Shown: positions 9,604-18,542, counted from the first letter of the stretch. The stretch is DNA of 64,000 nucleotides from Natrinema caseinilyticum (GCF_024227435.1 NZ_CP100445.1:2291369-2355368), one strand, 5' to 3'. The notes: generated from the sequence alone by a model not told the origin. Translations and numbers: made by a program.

Positions 9604-10275
9604 GTGCCCGCATCCGATTCCGACTCCGATCCCAAATCGACTCCTACCGACGAACCCGCCGTTCCAACGAGGCGCAACGTTCTCGAGGCGGCCTGCTCGC
9701 GGTGTTCGGCACTGGCCGACTCTCGGGAGCGTATTTCGTGGGGAACCGGTCCTCCCGATGCGGAAATCGTGGTCGTCGGCGAAGCGCCCGGCTACGGCAC
9801 CCCCGAGGCCGACCGCTGGCGCGGTGGTAACTGGACCGGCAAGGCCTACACCTCGCGACACTCCGGTCGTCGAATTCGGCGCATGCTCGAGCGAATCGGC
9901 TACGGCGACGCCTACTACACGAACGCGGTGAAGTGTTTCCCGGCCGACCCGGACGACCCGACGACGAACCGCGAACCGACGCCCGAAGAGCGTGCGAACT
10001 GCCGACCGCACCTGCGAACCGAACTCGAGGACGTCGACCCGTCGGTCGTCCTCGCGACCGGCAAACACGCCACGTCGACCGTCCTCGCGGCCGAGGGACG
10101 GGAACTCGAGGGGTTTCTCGACTCCATCCTCGAGCCGGTGTGGTGCGAGCGACTCGGGGTCCACCTCGTCCCGATCCTGCACCCGTCGTATCAGGACGTC
10201 TGGATCGCCCGGCTCGGATTCGAACCGGACGAGTACCTCGAGGCGATCGGGGAAACACTCGGTAGGCTCTCTTGA
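9604..10275 (+). CDS. Uracil-DNA glycosylase (family 4-like)
   Basis: Removes uracil from DNA to start base-excision repair. The UDG fold is shown by the GEAPGYGTPE active-site loop, the N-terminal ACSRC cysteines that often bind a 4Fe-4S cluster with later Cys residues (KCFPAD, ERANC), and the C-terminal HPSY motif. The protein is about 223 residues with an acidic N-terminal tail. The start is uncertain: GTG at 9604 (VPASDSDSD) is preferred over GTG at 9598 or a TTG further upstream, because the upstream residues lack acidic bias. Confidence 0.85.
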   Translation: MPASDSDSDPKSTPTDEPAVPTRRNVLEAACSRCSALADSRERISWGTGPPDAEIVVVGEAPGYGTPEADRWRGGNWTGKAYTSRHSGRRIRRMLERIGYGDAYYTNAVKCFPADPDDPTTNREPTPEERANCRPHLRTELEDVDPSVVLATGKHATSTVLAAEGRELEGFLDSILEPVWCERLGVHLVPILHPSYQDVWIARLGFEPDEYLEAIGETLGRLS

Positions 10276-10415
10276 ATAGTATCTCGTCGACCTTTCCCCG
10301 ATCGCGGACGACCGGACGATCGGATTGCAGGGACTGATTCGTCAGGCAGCCCGCCAAATTGTAGATCCCACTACACATACTAGTTCTTATGTATAGTGAA
10401 TAGAATGTGTACTGC

Positions 10416-10742
10416 ATGTCGACCCATGCGGACGGCGATACGACGATGGCGGCACTGGCACATGTATCAGCACTCATCGCGGCGTTTCTCGGGCCGCTAC
10501 TCATCCTCGTGCTCGCGGACGACACCGACACGCTGGTCAAAGAGAACGCGAAAAACGCGTTGAACTTTCAGATCATAGTCTTCATCGCGGTCATCATCTC
10601 CTTCGCGCTCACGGTGGTCCTCATCGGCCTCCTCTTGCTCCCGGTAGTCGCACTGGTGGACGTCGTTCTGGTCGTCTTGGCGACCGTGAAAGCCAACAAC
10701 GGCGAGGTGTACTCGTACCCGCTCACGCCGAGCATCGTGTGA
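10416..10742 (+). CDS. DUF4870 membrane protein
   Basis: A 108-residue membrane protein of the DUF4870 type. The N-terminal helix MAALAHVSALIAAFLGPLL is followed by the family signature KENAKNALNFQ and two more hydrophobic helices. The function of the family is unknown. ATG at 10416 is chosen over GTG at 10407. A TATA-like ttatgtatag at 10388-10397 lies 24 nt upstream, consistent with a leaderless transcript. Confidence 0.85.
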   Translation: MSTHADGDTTMAALAHVSALIAAFLGPLLILVLADDTDTLVKENAKNALNFQIIVFIAVIISFALTVVLIGLLLLPVVALVDVVLVVLATVKANNGEVYSYPLTPSIV

Positions 10743-10760
10743 ACCACACCCCCTACTCGC

Positions 10761-10892
10761 TCACGGTTTCACCGTTCGCACCGCCTTCCAGGCGATGACG
10801 TCGAGTCCGTGGTCGCGTGCCGCGGAAACGACGTCGGTATCGACGCAGTGGTCGTGAAACATTTGCAGTTTTTCCTCGAAACAGTACGTATG
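10761..10892 (-). pseudogene. Possible C-terminal remnant of a phosphodiesterase-like gene
   Basis: On the minus strand an open stretch encodes FEEKLQMFHDHCVDTDVV followed by a Gly-Leu-Asp-Val-Ile-Ala-Trp segment and a stop. The pattern of a variable region, a 'door' for V-A-ARDHGL and then V-x-A-W resembles the last beta/alpha unit of glycerophosphodiester phosphodiesterases. There is no proper start and no upstream domain, so this is at most a decayed tail. A 6-bp inverted repeat (TCCACC at 10897-10902, GGTGGA at 10915-10920) lies just upstream. The family assignment is weak. Confidence 0.22.
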
Positions 10893-11025
10893 ACTATCCA
10901 CCGCCAGTTTTAGTGGTGGAAGCCACAGACGATACGGAACGAACGGCGCCGTCGACGGCGAGTCCCTATGGTCGACCGAGATGAGGCGAGTAAGCTACTT
11001 ACGGCGAGCCGACACATACCCGCGT

Positions 11026-11445
11026 ATGAGCACGATCTTCAGCCAGATCGTCGAGGGGGAGATCCCCGCTCGAGTCGTGTACGAAGACGAGACGACGATG
11101 GCCTTCCTCGACGCCAATCCGCTGGCTCCGGGCCACACGCTGGTGATCCCGAAAGACGAGCACGAGCGGCTGAACGACGTCCCCGACGCCGTCGCGACCG
11201 ATCTCTATGCGACGGTCCACCGACTGGTCCCCGCCGTCGAAGCGTCGGTCGATGCCGACGCGTCCACCGTCGCGTTCAACAACGGTGAGGCCGCCGGCCA
11301 GGAGGTCCCTCACGTCCACTGCCACATCGTGCCCCGCTTCGAAGGGGATGGCGGCGGCCCGATCCACGCCGTTGCGGGCGACACTCCGGACCTCGAGGAC
11401 GACGAACTCGACGAGATCGCAGGCGAGATCGAGTCTCGAGCGTAA
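11026..11445 (+). CDS. HIT family nucleotide hydrolase
   Basis: Histidine-triad protein of 139 residues, expected to hydrolyse or transfer nucleotidyl groups from nucleoside phosphoramidates or dinucleoside polyphosphates in the cytosol. The triad HVHCH is at residues 96-100, and the Hint-type N-terminus MSTIFSQIVEGEIPARVVYE is typical. The ATG at 11026 gives the exact family start. The physiological substrate cannot be told from sequence. Confidence 0.92.
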   Translation: MSTIFSQIVEGEIPARVVYEDETTMAFLDANPLAPGHTLVIPKDEHERLNDVPDAVATDLYATVHRLVPAVEASVDADASTVAFNNGEAAGQEVPHVHCHIVPRFEGDGGGPIHAVAGDTPDLEDDELDEIAGEIESRA

Positions 11446-11606
11446 CTGAGCCGCGCCGTTTCTAACGCACCGTTCGACGGCCGCCTTTGAAAACCGCTTC
11501 TGCGAGCGCGTTCGACGTCTCCGCGAGCGGCGCCCGCGTTCGAAGGTCACACGTACTCGGCCGCCGTGACGTTTTTACCGCCCCCGCGCGACTCTCGCGT
11601 ACACCG

Positions 11607-11843
11607 ATGACCATCGCCGGTATCGTGGCTCAGCTTCGACGTCACCCGATCGCCACGGTCGTCGAACTCGGCAGCGTTCTCGTCTGTTGCCTGCTGTTCG
11701 CGGGCACGTTCGTCCTCCTCTCGAGCGGTCTCCCGACCGGCCGTGGCGAGCCGTGGCTGGCGCTAATCGGGGTCGGCGTCGCTTTCGTGCTCTTCTGGAC
11801 GGTGCTGGTGCCGCTGTATTGGAAATACTCTGAATTAGAATAA
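11607..11843 (+). CDS. Small two-helix membrane protein
   Basis: A 78-residue protein with two membrane helices (residues about 18-40 and 50-70) and a short polar C-terminus (YWKYSELE). ATG at 11607 is preferred because the in-frame region before it is Arg/Ser-rich and not membrane-like. Its 3' end overlaps the convergent prepilin-peptidase-like gene by 9 nt. No family or function recognised. Confidence 0.65.
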   Translation: MTIAGIVAQLRRHPIATVVELGSVLVCCLLFAGTFVLLSSGLPTGRGEPWLALIGVGVAFVLFWTVLVPLYWKYSELE

Positions 11844-12872
11844 ATTAGCGAGTAGGAAATCACCGTAGACGAGTGCAACCAATATACCCACAAACACCGG
11901 CACAAGAAACGGTGTTCCCGGAGTGAACCAGACTTTTTCTTTAGTCACAAGGACATCTAGACCGTCACGCAGTTTCTCCGGCGTCGTGCCGTAGGCAGAT
12001 CTCTCTATGTCATCAAGAAATGCTTTGGCGCCCCATGGGTCGTCGAACTGGGTGGCCGATCTGCCTACTTTGGGTATGGCCTTCCTGGTAGTGGACTCAG
12101 ATTTCTCATCTTCCCTGTGGGCCTGCACTTCAGCAGTCACTGCTCCATCTGTCGGTGGATTTGGATCCGCGGGCAGCGTAGCGGGGTCGCGGTATCGATC
12201 TGGTTCGTCCCGGAGGTCTGCAAGTGAGATCCCTCGCCAGCGAAGGTACATTCGCAAAGCATCGAGATCAAGCCCACCTCCAGAAAATCCAACACTCACA
12301 GTGAATCCGGCAGGTGACTCTAATAACATACCATTTGTTTCTGGAATCTTCTTCCAGGAGATTGGCCATCCCAGAAACATGACGGGTGTGATCCGGCCGA
12401 TAGCGCCATTGTAAATCAGGAGGATAACAGGAATAGCAACGCCGATAAGCACGGCGTTGGTCAGAATAGTAAACGAGAACGCCCCAATTAGAGGCGTATT
12501 GAGTGGGAATGTCCATGTTCCCATTGTGTACTCGGGAAATGTTGGGAAGAAAACGGCGATCACTAACAAAGCCGAGGTGTCGGCCCAGCCGAAGCTGCCA
12601 ATTCTCCCAAAGAGGTAGGCGATAGGGACGACTAGCCCGAGACTAATTGTAGTAGGTAGGAGGAATCCATAGGTCCACGCGTATTGATCAGCGTTCCAAG
12701 CCAGCCAGCCATCCCAAATTAGCAGTAACGTTCCCAACAGGGAGAGGGGGACCCAGACGATACTCGAGACTCGCCTCGTCTTGATGTCTCGAATCGCGAC
12801 CCACGCGAAGACGGGAACGGCGATGAGCCGAAGCAGGTCCGGCCCCGTCGCCGAGACGCCGAGGAGTGTCAC
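11835..12872 (-). CDS. A24-type prepilin peptidase-like membrane protein (PibD/FlaK family)
   Basis: Polytopic membrane protein of 345 residues resembling archaeal preflagellin/prepilin peptidases, which cleave class III signal peptides of pilins and archaellins. The two catalytic Asp positions are plausible in RDIKTRRV after the first helix and in FGWADTSAL (a GxGD variant) after the fourth. After residue 200 a long soluble insertion precedes a final membrane helix. GTG at 12872 is used, with an AT-rich promoter-like patch about 25 nt upstream. The gene is visibly richer in A/T at third positions than its neighbours. No pilin or archaellin gene is adjacent. Confidence 0.8.
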   Translation of the reverse strand: MTLLGVSATGPDLLRLIAVPVFAWVAIRDIKTRRVSSIVWVPLSLLGTLLLIWDGWLAWNADQYAWTYGFLLPTTISLGLVVPIAYLFGRIGSFGWADTSALLVIAVFFPTFPEYTMGTWTFPLNTPLIGAFSFTILTNAVLIGVAIPVILLIYNGAIGRITPVMFLGWPISWKKIPETNGMLLESPAGFTVSVGFSGGGLDLDALRMYLRWRGISLADLRDEPDRYRDPATLPADPNPPTDGAVTAEVQAHREDEKSESTTRKAIPKVGRSATQFDDPWGAKAFLDDIERSAYGTTPEKLRDGLDVLVTKEKVWFTPGTPFLVPVFVGILVALVYGDFLLANLF

Positions 12873-12948
12873 GGCTGTGACTCTCGAGTGAAGGAGCGTT
12901 ACGTTTTCGGCTCGGTCGACGCGACCGATCGAATTCGATGGGGCCGCC

Positions 12949-14097
12949 TTACTGGACCGGACGATCGACCTCGACCGTCTCGAGGCGGCGATTGTGGAGT
13001 GCGTCGCCGCTTTGCTGGTCGAAGACGTGAATCGCGTCTTCCGGGACGCCGACCGTCACCGACTCGCCGCTCTCGAGTCGGCGCATCCCGTCGACGGTCG
13101 CGACGAGCGAGACGTCTGTCTCGGCCAGTTGCAGGTAGACGATGTTGTCGTCGCCCATCGGTTCGACGACGTCGACCGTCGCCGACACGGAGTGTGCATC
13201 GGTCGCCTGTCCGTCACCGACGGCGATGTCTTCGGGACGGATCCCGAGGACGAGATCGGTCGCGTCCCCGAGATTCGCCGCGACGTCCGACGAGAGGGGA
13301 TACGTGACGCCCTCCTCCGGCGTCACGAGAACGTCCTCGGTCGGTCGCTCCACGTCGAGAAAGTTCATCGAGGGTTCGCCGATGAAATCGGCGACGAAGC
13401 GATTCGCCGGGCGGTGATAACACTCGAGCGGTGTGCCGACCTGCATCAGCCGTCCCTCGTTGAGAACGGCGACGCGATCCGACATGGTCATCGCTTCGGT
13501 CTGATCGTGGGTGACGTAGACGGTCGTCACGCCGAGGTCCTGCTGGATTCGCTGGAGTTCGGTCCGCATCTGTGAGCGCAGTTTGGCGTCCAGATTCGAC
13601 AGCGGTTCGTCCATCAGGAAGACCTCGGGGTCGCGAACGATCGCCCGCCCGAGCGCGACGCGCTGTTGCTGCCCGCCGGAGAGGTCGCTCGGTTTCCGGC
13701 CGAGCAGGTCGTCGATTCCCATCATCTCCGCGCTCTCTTCGACCCGCCTGTCCATCTCGTCGTCGGAGAGATCCGTCGACTCCTCGAGCCCGAAGCGCAT
13801 GTTTTCCCGCACGGTCATGTGCGGATAGAGCGCGTAGGACTGGAACACCATCGCGACGTTCCGGTCCTTGGGCTGTCGGTGTTCGATCGCCTGCCCGTCG
13901 AGTTTGATGGAACCGTCCGTCACCGTCTCGAGGCCGGCGACCATCCGCAAGGTGGTCGATTTCCCGCAGCCGGACGGGCCGACGAGAACGAGGAACTCCC
14001 CGTCCTCGATGTCGATCGTTACGTCGTCGACGGCGACGATTTCGCCGTTGCTGTCCTGGAACGTCTTCGTTACGCCGTCGATCGTCACTCCTGTCAT
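12949..14097 (-). CDS. Sugar ABC transporter ATP-binding protein (MsmX/UgpC/MalK type)
   Basis: Energising ATPase of the CUT1 importer encoded upstream on the same strand. Walker A GPSGCGKST, signature LSGGQQQR, Walker B VFLMDEPLSNLD and the H-loop VTHDQTEA are all intact. The last 120 residues form the TOBE/OB regulatory domain (IRPEDIAVG). The start at 14097 (MTGVTIDGVTKTF) matches the family. It lies 19 nt after the second permease, as the last gene of the four-gene operon. Such ATPases can serve several importers. Confidence 0.95.
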   Translation of the reverse strand: MTGVTIDGVTKTFQDSNGEIVAVDDVTIDIEDGEFLVLVGPSGCGKSTTLRMVAGLETVTDGSIKLDGQAIEHRQPKDRNVAMVFQSYALYPHMTVRENMRFGLEESTDLSDDEMDRRVEESAEMMGIDDLLGRKPSDLSGGQQQRVALGRAIVRDPEVFLMDEPLSNLDAKLRSQMRTELQRIQQDLGVTTVYVTHDQTEAMTMSDRVAVLNEGRLMQVGTPLECYHRPANRFVADFIGEPSMNFLDVERPTEDVLVTPEEGVTYPLSSDVAANLGDATDLVLGIRPEDIAVGDGQATDAHSVSATVDVVEPMGDDNIVYLQLAETDVSLVATVDGMRRLESGESVTVGVPEDAIHVFDQQSGDALHNRRLETVEVDRPVQ

Positions 14098-14116
14098 ATG
14101 TCGTAATCCTCGTAAC

Positions 14117-15028
14117 TCACACCGTGGCACCTTTTGCGAACTGTTCTCCGAACGCGATGTAGACGAGCAACGTCGGCAACGCGGCGATGAACGCGCCGGC
14201 CATCTGAACGTTGTACATGCTCTGCATCGACCCGGCGAGCGCGTTCAGTTCCATCGTCACCACGAAGTTCTCCGGCGAGTTCAGGAGGACGAGCGCGATC
14301 AGGAAGTCGTTCCAGATCTGCGTGAACTGATAGATCAGCGTCACCGCGAACATAGGGACGGAAAGCGGCAGGACGATCCGCCGGTAGACCCGCCGCTCCG
14401 GTGCGCCGTCCAGTCGCGCTGCCTCCAGTATCTCGTCGTTTAACTTCTGGTAGTACGATCGAAAGAGGATCGTACAGATCGGTATCCCGTAGGCCGCGTG
14501 CGTGATGGTCAGTTCGATCATGCCGGTTCGCTCCACCAGCGTCTCGCCGACGACCGGAACCAGTGCGACCACCTGTTCGAGTCCGACTAACGACCACCCC
14601 AGTCGCAGCGGGACGAGGACCGCCTGATACGGGATGAAGATGGCTGCGAGAATGAGCGTGACGACGGTAAGCTGGCCGCGCCACTCGAGTTTCGTGAGGC
14701 CGTATGCCGTCATGCTCCCAAACAAAGCAGAGATCATCGTCGCCGGAACGGCGACCAGAGCGCTGTTCACCATCGCGTGGCCGAGCCGCGAAAACGCGGT
14801 CGACCAGGGCTCGAGTGTCGCAGCGTCGGCCGACGGCGGGACGAAGGGGAGGCTCGTTGCGAACGCGTTCCCGCCCTTGAGCGACGTCATCAACCCGCTG
14901 TGCAGGGGAACGAGAAAGAGGACGGCGATGACGGTCAACAGCACGTAGAGACCGATCCGCCGGTACTCTATGTGTTCGAACCTCGATTCGGTCGTCTCCT
15001 GTGGTGTGGACGCTTGCGCGTTGCTCAT
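14117..15028 (-). CDS. Carbohydrate ABC transporter permease (MalG/CUT1 type)
   Basis: Inner-membrane permease of 303 residues with six predicted helices. The cytoplasmic EAA loop that docks the ATPase is present (EILEAARLDGAPERRVYRRIV). The N-terminus MSNAQASTPQETTE is soluble, followed by the first helix. It overlaps the preceding permease gene by 4 nt (ATGA), indicating translational coupling. It forms the membrane channel with that permease; the sugar carried is not evident. Confidence 0.94.
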   Translation of the reverse strand: MSNAQASTPQETTESRFEHIEYRRIGLYVLLTVIAVLFLVPLHSGLMTSLKGGNAFATSLPFVPPSADAATLEPWSTAFSRLGHAMVNSALVAVPATMISALFGSMTAYGLTKLEWRGQLTVVTLILAAIFIPYQAVLVPLRLGWSLVGLEQVVALVPVVGETLVERTGMIELTITHAAYGIPICTILFRSYYQKLNDEILEAARLDGAPERRVYRRIVLPLSVPMFAVTLIYQFTQIWNDFLIALVLLNSPENFVVTMELNALAGSMQSMYNVQMAGAFIAALPTLLVYIAFGEQFAKGATV

Positions 15029-16068
15029 AGGGCACCTCGTCGATACTGCGCGATCGCGTAGGGGGCGATCACGGAGAGGGCCAGCACGAACAGTACCATC
15101 GCCACGGCGGATCCGTACGCCCACTCCGGATTCCCGGAGAAGGCCTCGCGATACATCATCACTCCGAGGATGTCGGCCGAAGGACCCGGCTGACTGCCCC
15201 CGTAGATGACGTAGATGAAGTCGAACGCTTTCAACGCGAAGACCATGAGCACGACCGTCGCACCCATCGTCGCCGCGCGGAGTTGCGGGATGATCACGCG
15301 CCAGTACATCCGGACGGTCGTCGCCCCGTCGACGCGGGCCGCCTCGTAGTGATCGTCGGGAATCGCTCTCAGCGCCGCCAGGTAGACGATCATACAATAC
15401 CCGCTGAACTGCCAGATGAGGGCGATGATGACGGCCCAGAGCTTGAATTGTGGATCACCGAGCCAGTTGGGAGCGATCCCACCGAGCCCGACCGCCTGAA
15501 ATCCCACGTTGATGACGCCGTCCTGGGCGTTGTACATCCACTTCCAGAAGATGGCAGTGACGACGAACGAGAGACTCATCGGCAACAGGTAGATCGTCCG
15601 AAACCCGTTCCCGAAGCGGATCTCCCGGTCCATCAGAATCGCCAGGAAGAGTCCGACTGCGAGCGCGATAACGGTAAACGACACCATCAACACGAACGTG
15701 TTCCACGTCGCGTTTCGGAACGCACCGTCCTGGAAGAGCTGGAGGTACGTATCGAACGAAATGTTCGAATAGGTCGGCGAACCCAGCCCCGACCAGTCGG
15801 TCAGCGAGATCAGGAAATTCCACCCGATCGCACCGTAGACGAACGCGGCAACGAGGAGGAATCCGGGAAGCCAGAAGGGAAGCGACTGCACGAAATCGTT
15901 CCGACGGAGGGAGGCGAGCGCCGATTCCGACGAGCCGAAGTCGGCCTCGTCCGGCGTTGGACGGCCGGAATCGGTCGCGTCGACACCGCCGTCGGTTCGC
16001 AGCGACCGTGACGAATCCGTACTCGACGGTTTCGCTTTCCGGAGAGAGCGAACGAGTCGCGCGATCAT
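15025..16068 (-). CDS. Carbohydrate ABC transporter permease (MalF/CUT1 type)
   Basis: Partner permease of the importer, 347 residues. A polar N-terminal extension of about 55 residues precedes the first helix (LPFWLPGFLLVAAFVYGAIG). The EAA loop reads YEAARVDGATTVRMYWRVII. Its stop overlaps the start of the next permease, and it begins 30 nt after the binding-protein gene. Topology and spacing make it the second gene of the operon. Confidence 0.94.
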   Translation of the reverse strand: MIARLVRSLRKAKPSSTDSSRSLRTDGGVDATDSGRPTPDEADFGSSESALASLRRNDFVQSLPFWLPGFLLVAAFVYGAIGWNFLISLTDWSGLGSPTYSNISFDTYLQLFQDGAFRNATWNTFVLMVSFTVIALAVGLFLAILMDREIRFGNGFRTIYLLPMSLSFVVTAIFWKWMYNAQDGVINVGFQAVGLGGIAPNWLGDPQFKLWAVIIALIWQFSGYCMIVYLAALRAIPDDHYEAARVDGATTVRMYWRVIIPQLRAATMGATVVLMVFALKAFDFIYVIYGGSQPGPSADILGVMMYREAFSGNPEWAYGSAVAMVLFVLALSVIAPYAIAQYRRGAL

Positions 16069-16098
16069 GTATTTGAAGCCCCGTTTCGGTGAACCATC

Positions 16099-17451
16099 TT
16101 ACTCGAGAGCGTCGACGATGCCGTCGTAGGCCTTGTCGGCGTTCCAGTTTTCGGCCATCGAGGTCATGACGCTCTCGACCTCGGACTTCTTTCCGGGCGC
16201 TAACGCCAGTCCGTGGGCGACCGATGGCGGTTGCGCGTCGGACGACTGGAATTTCTCGATCTGGCGCTTGTGGAAGTCGGTATACTCCTCGGTGTTGACG
16301 TCGGTTCGCGGCGGGATCGAGCCCTTGTGCTCGTTGAACCGCCGCTGTGCGTCCGCCGTCCCGACGTACTCGAGGAACGCGAGCGTCGCGTTCGGCGATG
16401 GGTTGTATTTCGGGAAGACGAACGAGTCCATGTTCAGCGCGTACATCCCCGACGTGCCCGGGAACGGGATGTAGTCCCAGTCGTCTTCGAAGGCGAAGTC
16501 TTCCTCGCTGAGATACTGACCGGCCGCCCAATCGCCGTTGTGGTGGAACGCCGCGTCGCCGGCGATGACGTCGCCGTTGGCCTCGTCCCACGCGACGGAA
16601 CTCGCGTCTTCGGGGAAGTACTCCGAGAACTCGATCATGCGCTCGAGCGAGGCCTTGACGGTCTCTTCGTTGTCGGAGACGTTCCCGTCCAGAACTGCGT
16701 TGTAGGTGTCGGTACCGCCCTCGCCGAGTAGCGTCATCCCCCACAGTTGTACCATCATGAACGTCGCGTTGCTCGACTGGGCGAACCCGGTATACCCTGC
16801 TTCGTCGACGGTCGCAAGCGCGTCGACGAGATCGCTCGGGCTTTCGAGGGACCCCGGATCGACGCCCGCATCCTCGACCACCGACACGTTGTAGAACACG
16901 TTGTTGAGTCGGTGAATGTTGAGCGGGACCGCGTAGTAGGCCCCGTCGATCTGGGCCTGTTCTTTGGGGCCCGCGAGGTAGGCGTCTTGCATGTCGCTCT
17001 TCCAGACGTGTTCGCCGATGTCGAACAACAGATCGTCGTTCGTGTACGTGGTCAGCGCCTGACCCGGCCAGATCTGGAAGGTACTGGGCGGACTTTTGTC
17101 GACGACCTGGCTTCGGACGTCGGTCGCAAGCGCGCTTCCGCCGCCGCCGGGGGATTCCTGCGGTTCCACCGTGATGTCCGGGTGTTTCTCTTCGAATCCG
17201 GATTTCAGGGCGTCGAACGCTTTCTTTTCGCCCCCTGCGGTCCACCAGTGCCCGATTTCGAGCGGTTCGTACTCGCTCTCCTCGAGATCCGAATCGATCA
17301 CGTCCTCGAGCGAATCGGCCTTCGATCCCCCACCGCCCAGGCAGCCAGCGAGCGCCAATCCCCCTGTGACCCCCACCGCGCCGAGAACGTGACGCCGACC
17401 GAGTGTTTCGTTCTTGCCTTCCCTCTGTTTGCTCATGTCTGAGTCTGTCAT
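16099..17451 (-). CDS. CUT1 sugar-binding lipoprotein
   Basis: Extracellular solute-binding protein of family 1 (maltose/glucose-binding type), which delivers sugar to the two permeases. It has a Tat lipoprotein leader (RRHVLGAVGVTGGLALAGC), so it is exported folded and lipid-anchored at the Cys after LAG. The mature protein begins with an acidic Gly/Ser linker, then the two-lobed binding domain with features such as FNEHKGSIPPR near the C-terminus. ATG at 17451 is used; ATG at 17436 is possible. As first gene of the operon it follows a TATA element and a candidate operator. Confidence 0.93.
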   Translation of the reverse strand: MTDSDMSKQREGKNETLGRRHVLGAVGVTGGLALAGCLGGGGSKADSLEDVIDSDLEESEYEPLEIGHWWTAGGEKKAFDALKSGFEEKHPDITVEPQESPGGGGSALATDVRSQVVDKSPPSTFQIWPGQALTTYTNDDLLFDIGEHVWKSDMQDAYLAGPKEQAQIDGAYYAVPLNIHRLNNVFYNVSVVEDAGVDPGSLESPSDLVDALATVDEAGYTGFAQSSNATFMMVQLWGMTLLGEGGTDTYNAVLDGNVSDNEETVKASLERMIEFSEYFPEDASSVAWDEANGDVIAGDAAFHHNGDWAAGQYLSEEDFAFEDDWDYIPFPGTSGMYALNMDSFVFPKYNPSPNATLAFLEYVGTADAQRRFNEHKGSIPPRTDVNTEEYTDFHKRQIEKFQSSDAQPPSVAHGLALAPGKKSEVESVMTSMAENWNADKAYDGIVDALE

Positions 17452-17456
17452 GATAC

Positions 17457-17494
17457 AATACACACAAGGCATCCATAATAAAGTTTTGTGTATT
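17457..17494 (-). promoter_or_regulatory. Promoter with inverted-repeat operator candidate for the sugar ABC operon
   Basis: A TATA element (ctttattatg on the minus strand, 17474-17483) sits about 27 nt before the ATG at 17451, predicting a leaderless transcript. It is bracketed by an imperfect inverted repeat: aatacacac at 17457-17465 and ttgtgtatt at 17486-17494. An inverted repeat spanning TATA and start site is the usual position for an archaeal repressor such as a TrmB-type sugar regulator. The regulator itself is not identified. Confidence 0.5.
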
Positions 17495-17718
17495 AATTCA
17501 TCGTAGAGTAAAGGTTCTGGGTGCGAAGGCCGAGCCGTACGGCCGTTAGGCTAGTACGTGACTTCGAAAAGTGAGTCAGCTAGAAATACCGAAACCGTGA
17601 TACAGCGCCGGATGTTGAGCGACAGCGAGCCATGAAGAGACGAACGCCGCCACCTCGTGCTGGGACGCCGGGCCCGGTAACAAACGGTATATGAGGTCGT
17701 GCTGACAAGGCGACGAAT

Positions 17719-18222
17719 ATGAGAGAGGAGGCGCCGTTTTCGACGCTGTACGTCGGTGTATTGCTCGCCGTCCCCGGACTGCTGGCCTGGGTGACCGGAC
17801 GGGCGCTCCTCTTTCCGAGCCTTGGACCCTCCGCGTTCCTGTTAGCGACGGTACGGAGCGGCGAGGTCACCGAGCCGCGGCGAGTCGTCGGCGGTCACGT
17901 GATCGGGGCCCTCGCCGGCCTCGTCGCCTACCACACGATCGCGCCGGGACTCGAGGTGACCGCGAGTGCACCCGTGCTCGCGATTCCACAGCTTCGGCTC
18001 GTCGCCAGCGGAATCCTCGCCGCCACGCTCACGTCGGGCGGGATGCTCGCGACCGAGACGGTCCACCCGCCCGCCTGCGCGACGACGCTCATCGTCTCGC
18101 TCGGCTTACTCCCGTCGGTCGTCGACGGCGCGCTCATCGTCGTGGCCGTCGTCGTCCTCGTTCTCGTCCACGCGCTGGTGACCGACGCGTTGTCGTTCGA
18201 CGGGGCGCTGCGCTCGCGATGA
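17719..18222 (+). CDS. HPP family membrane protein
   Basis: A 167-residue integral membrane protein with four to five helices and the family signature HPPACATTL, preceded by GPSAFLLA. HPP proteins have been linked to nitrite or other anion transport at organelle membranes, but the role in archaea is unsettled. No C-terminal CBS pair is present. Its stop overlaps an ATG (ATGA at 18219), but the reading frame there is not convincingly coding. Confidence 0.88.
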   Translation: MREEAPFSTLYVGVLLAVPGLLAWVTGRALLFPSLGPSAFLLATVRSGEVTEPRRVVGGHVIGALAGLVAYHTIAPGLEVTASAPVLAIPQLRLVASGILAATLTSGGMLATETVHPPACATTLIVSLGLLPSVVDGALIVVAVVVLVLVHALVTDALSFDGALRSR

Positions 18223-18542
18223 CCGAATCTCCCACGAATCGTCGCCGGTCGGCGAACGTAAAACGAACAACTCGAGTCCCAGCCGCCAGGTCGTCGCGTC
18301 GATCAGGTCCTGCGTTCTCCCGGGAGAACGCCTTTGGCGCCTCCGAGGCGACGTCGCCTCGCTCGGTGACGGCGAGGATCGGCTGCGCCGCCGTTTCGTC
18401 CCCGGTATCTGTCCGATCTGGACCGTTTCTCGTCGTACCCCCGTCGCTTATACCAGTCGTTGGCATAGGCGGATACTGACATCGATCACGACCGGCGGAC
18501 GCGCCTCTCCCGACTACCTGGCGACACCCGACGGAGCATTCT
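18223..18542. other. Intergenic stretch with two palindromes
   Basis: About 320 bases between the HPP gene and the ECF-like gene. No frame has haloarchaeal codon or acidic character. The notable content is two perfect palindromes at 18312-18331 and 18345-18360, described separately. Confidence 0.5.
18312..18360. repeat. Two adjacent perfect palindromes
   Basis: A perfect 20-bp palindrome, GCGTTCTCCCGGGAGAACGC, occupies 18312-18331. Thirteen bases later a perfect 16-bp palindrome, GAGGCGACGTCGCCTC, occupies 18345-18360. With no spacer in either, they suit a dimeric protein-binding site or DNA cruciform better than an RNA terminator. The function is unknown. Confidence 0.6.

Noticed and set aside
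18219-18479. An 86-codon frame overlapping the HPP stop by ATGA
   Set aside because: Ser/Arg-rich, and it runs through two perfect palindromes that better explain the sequence.
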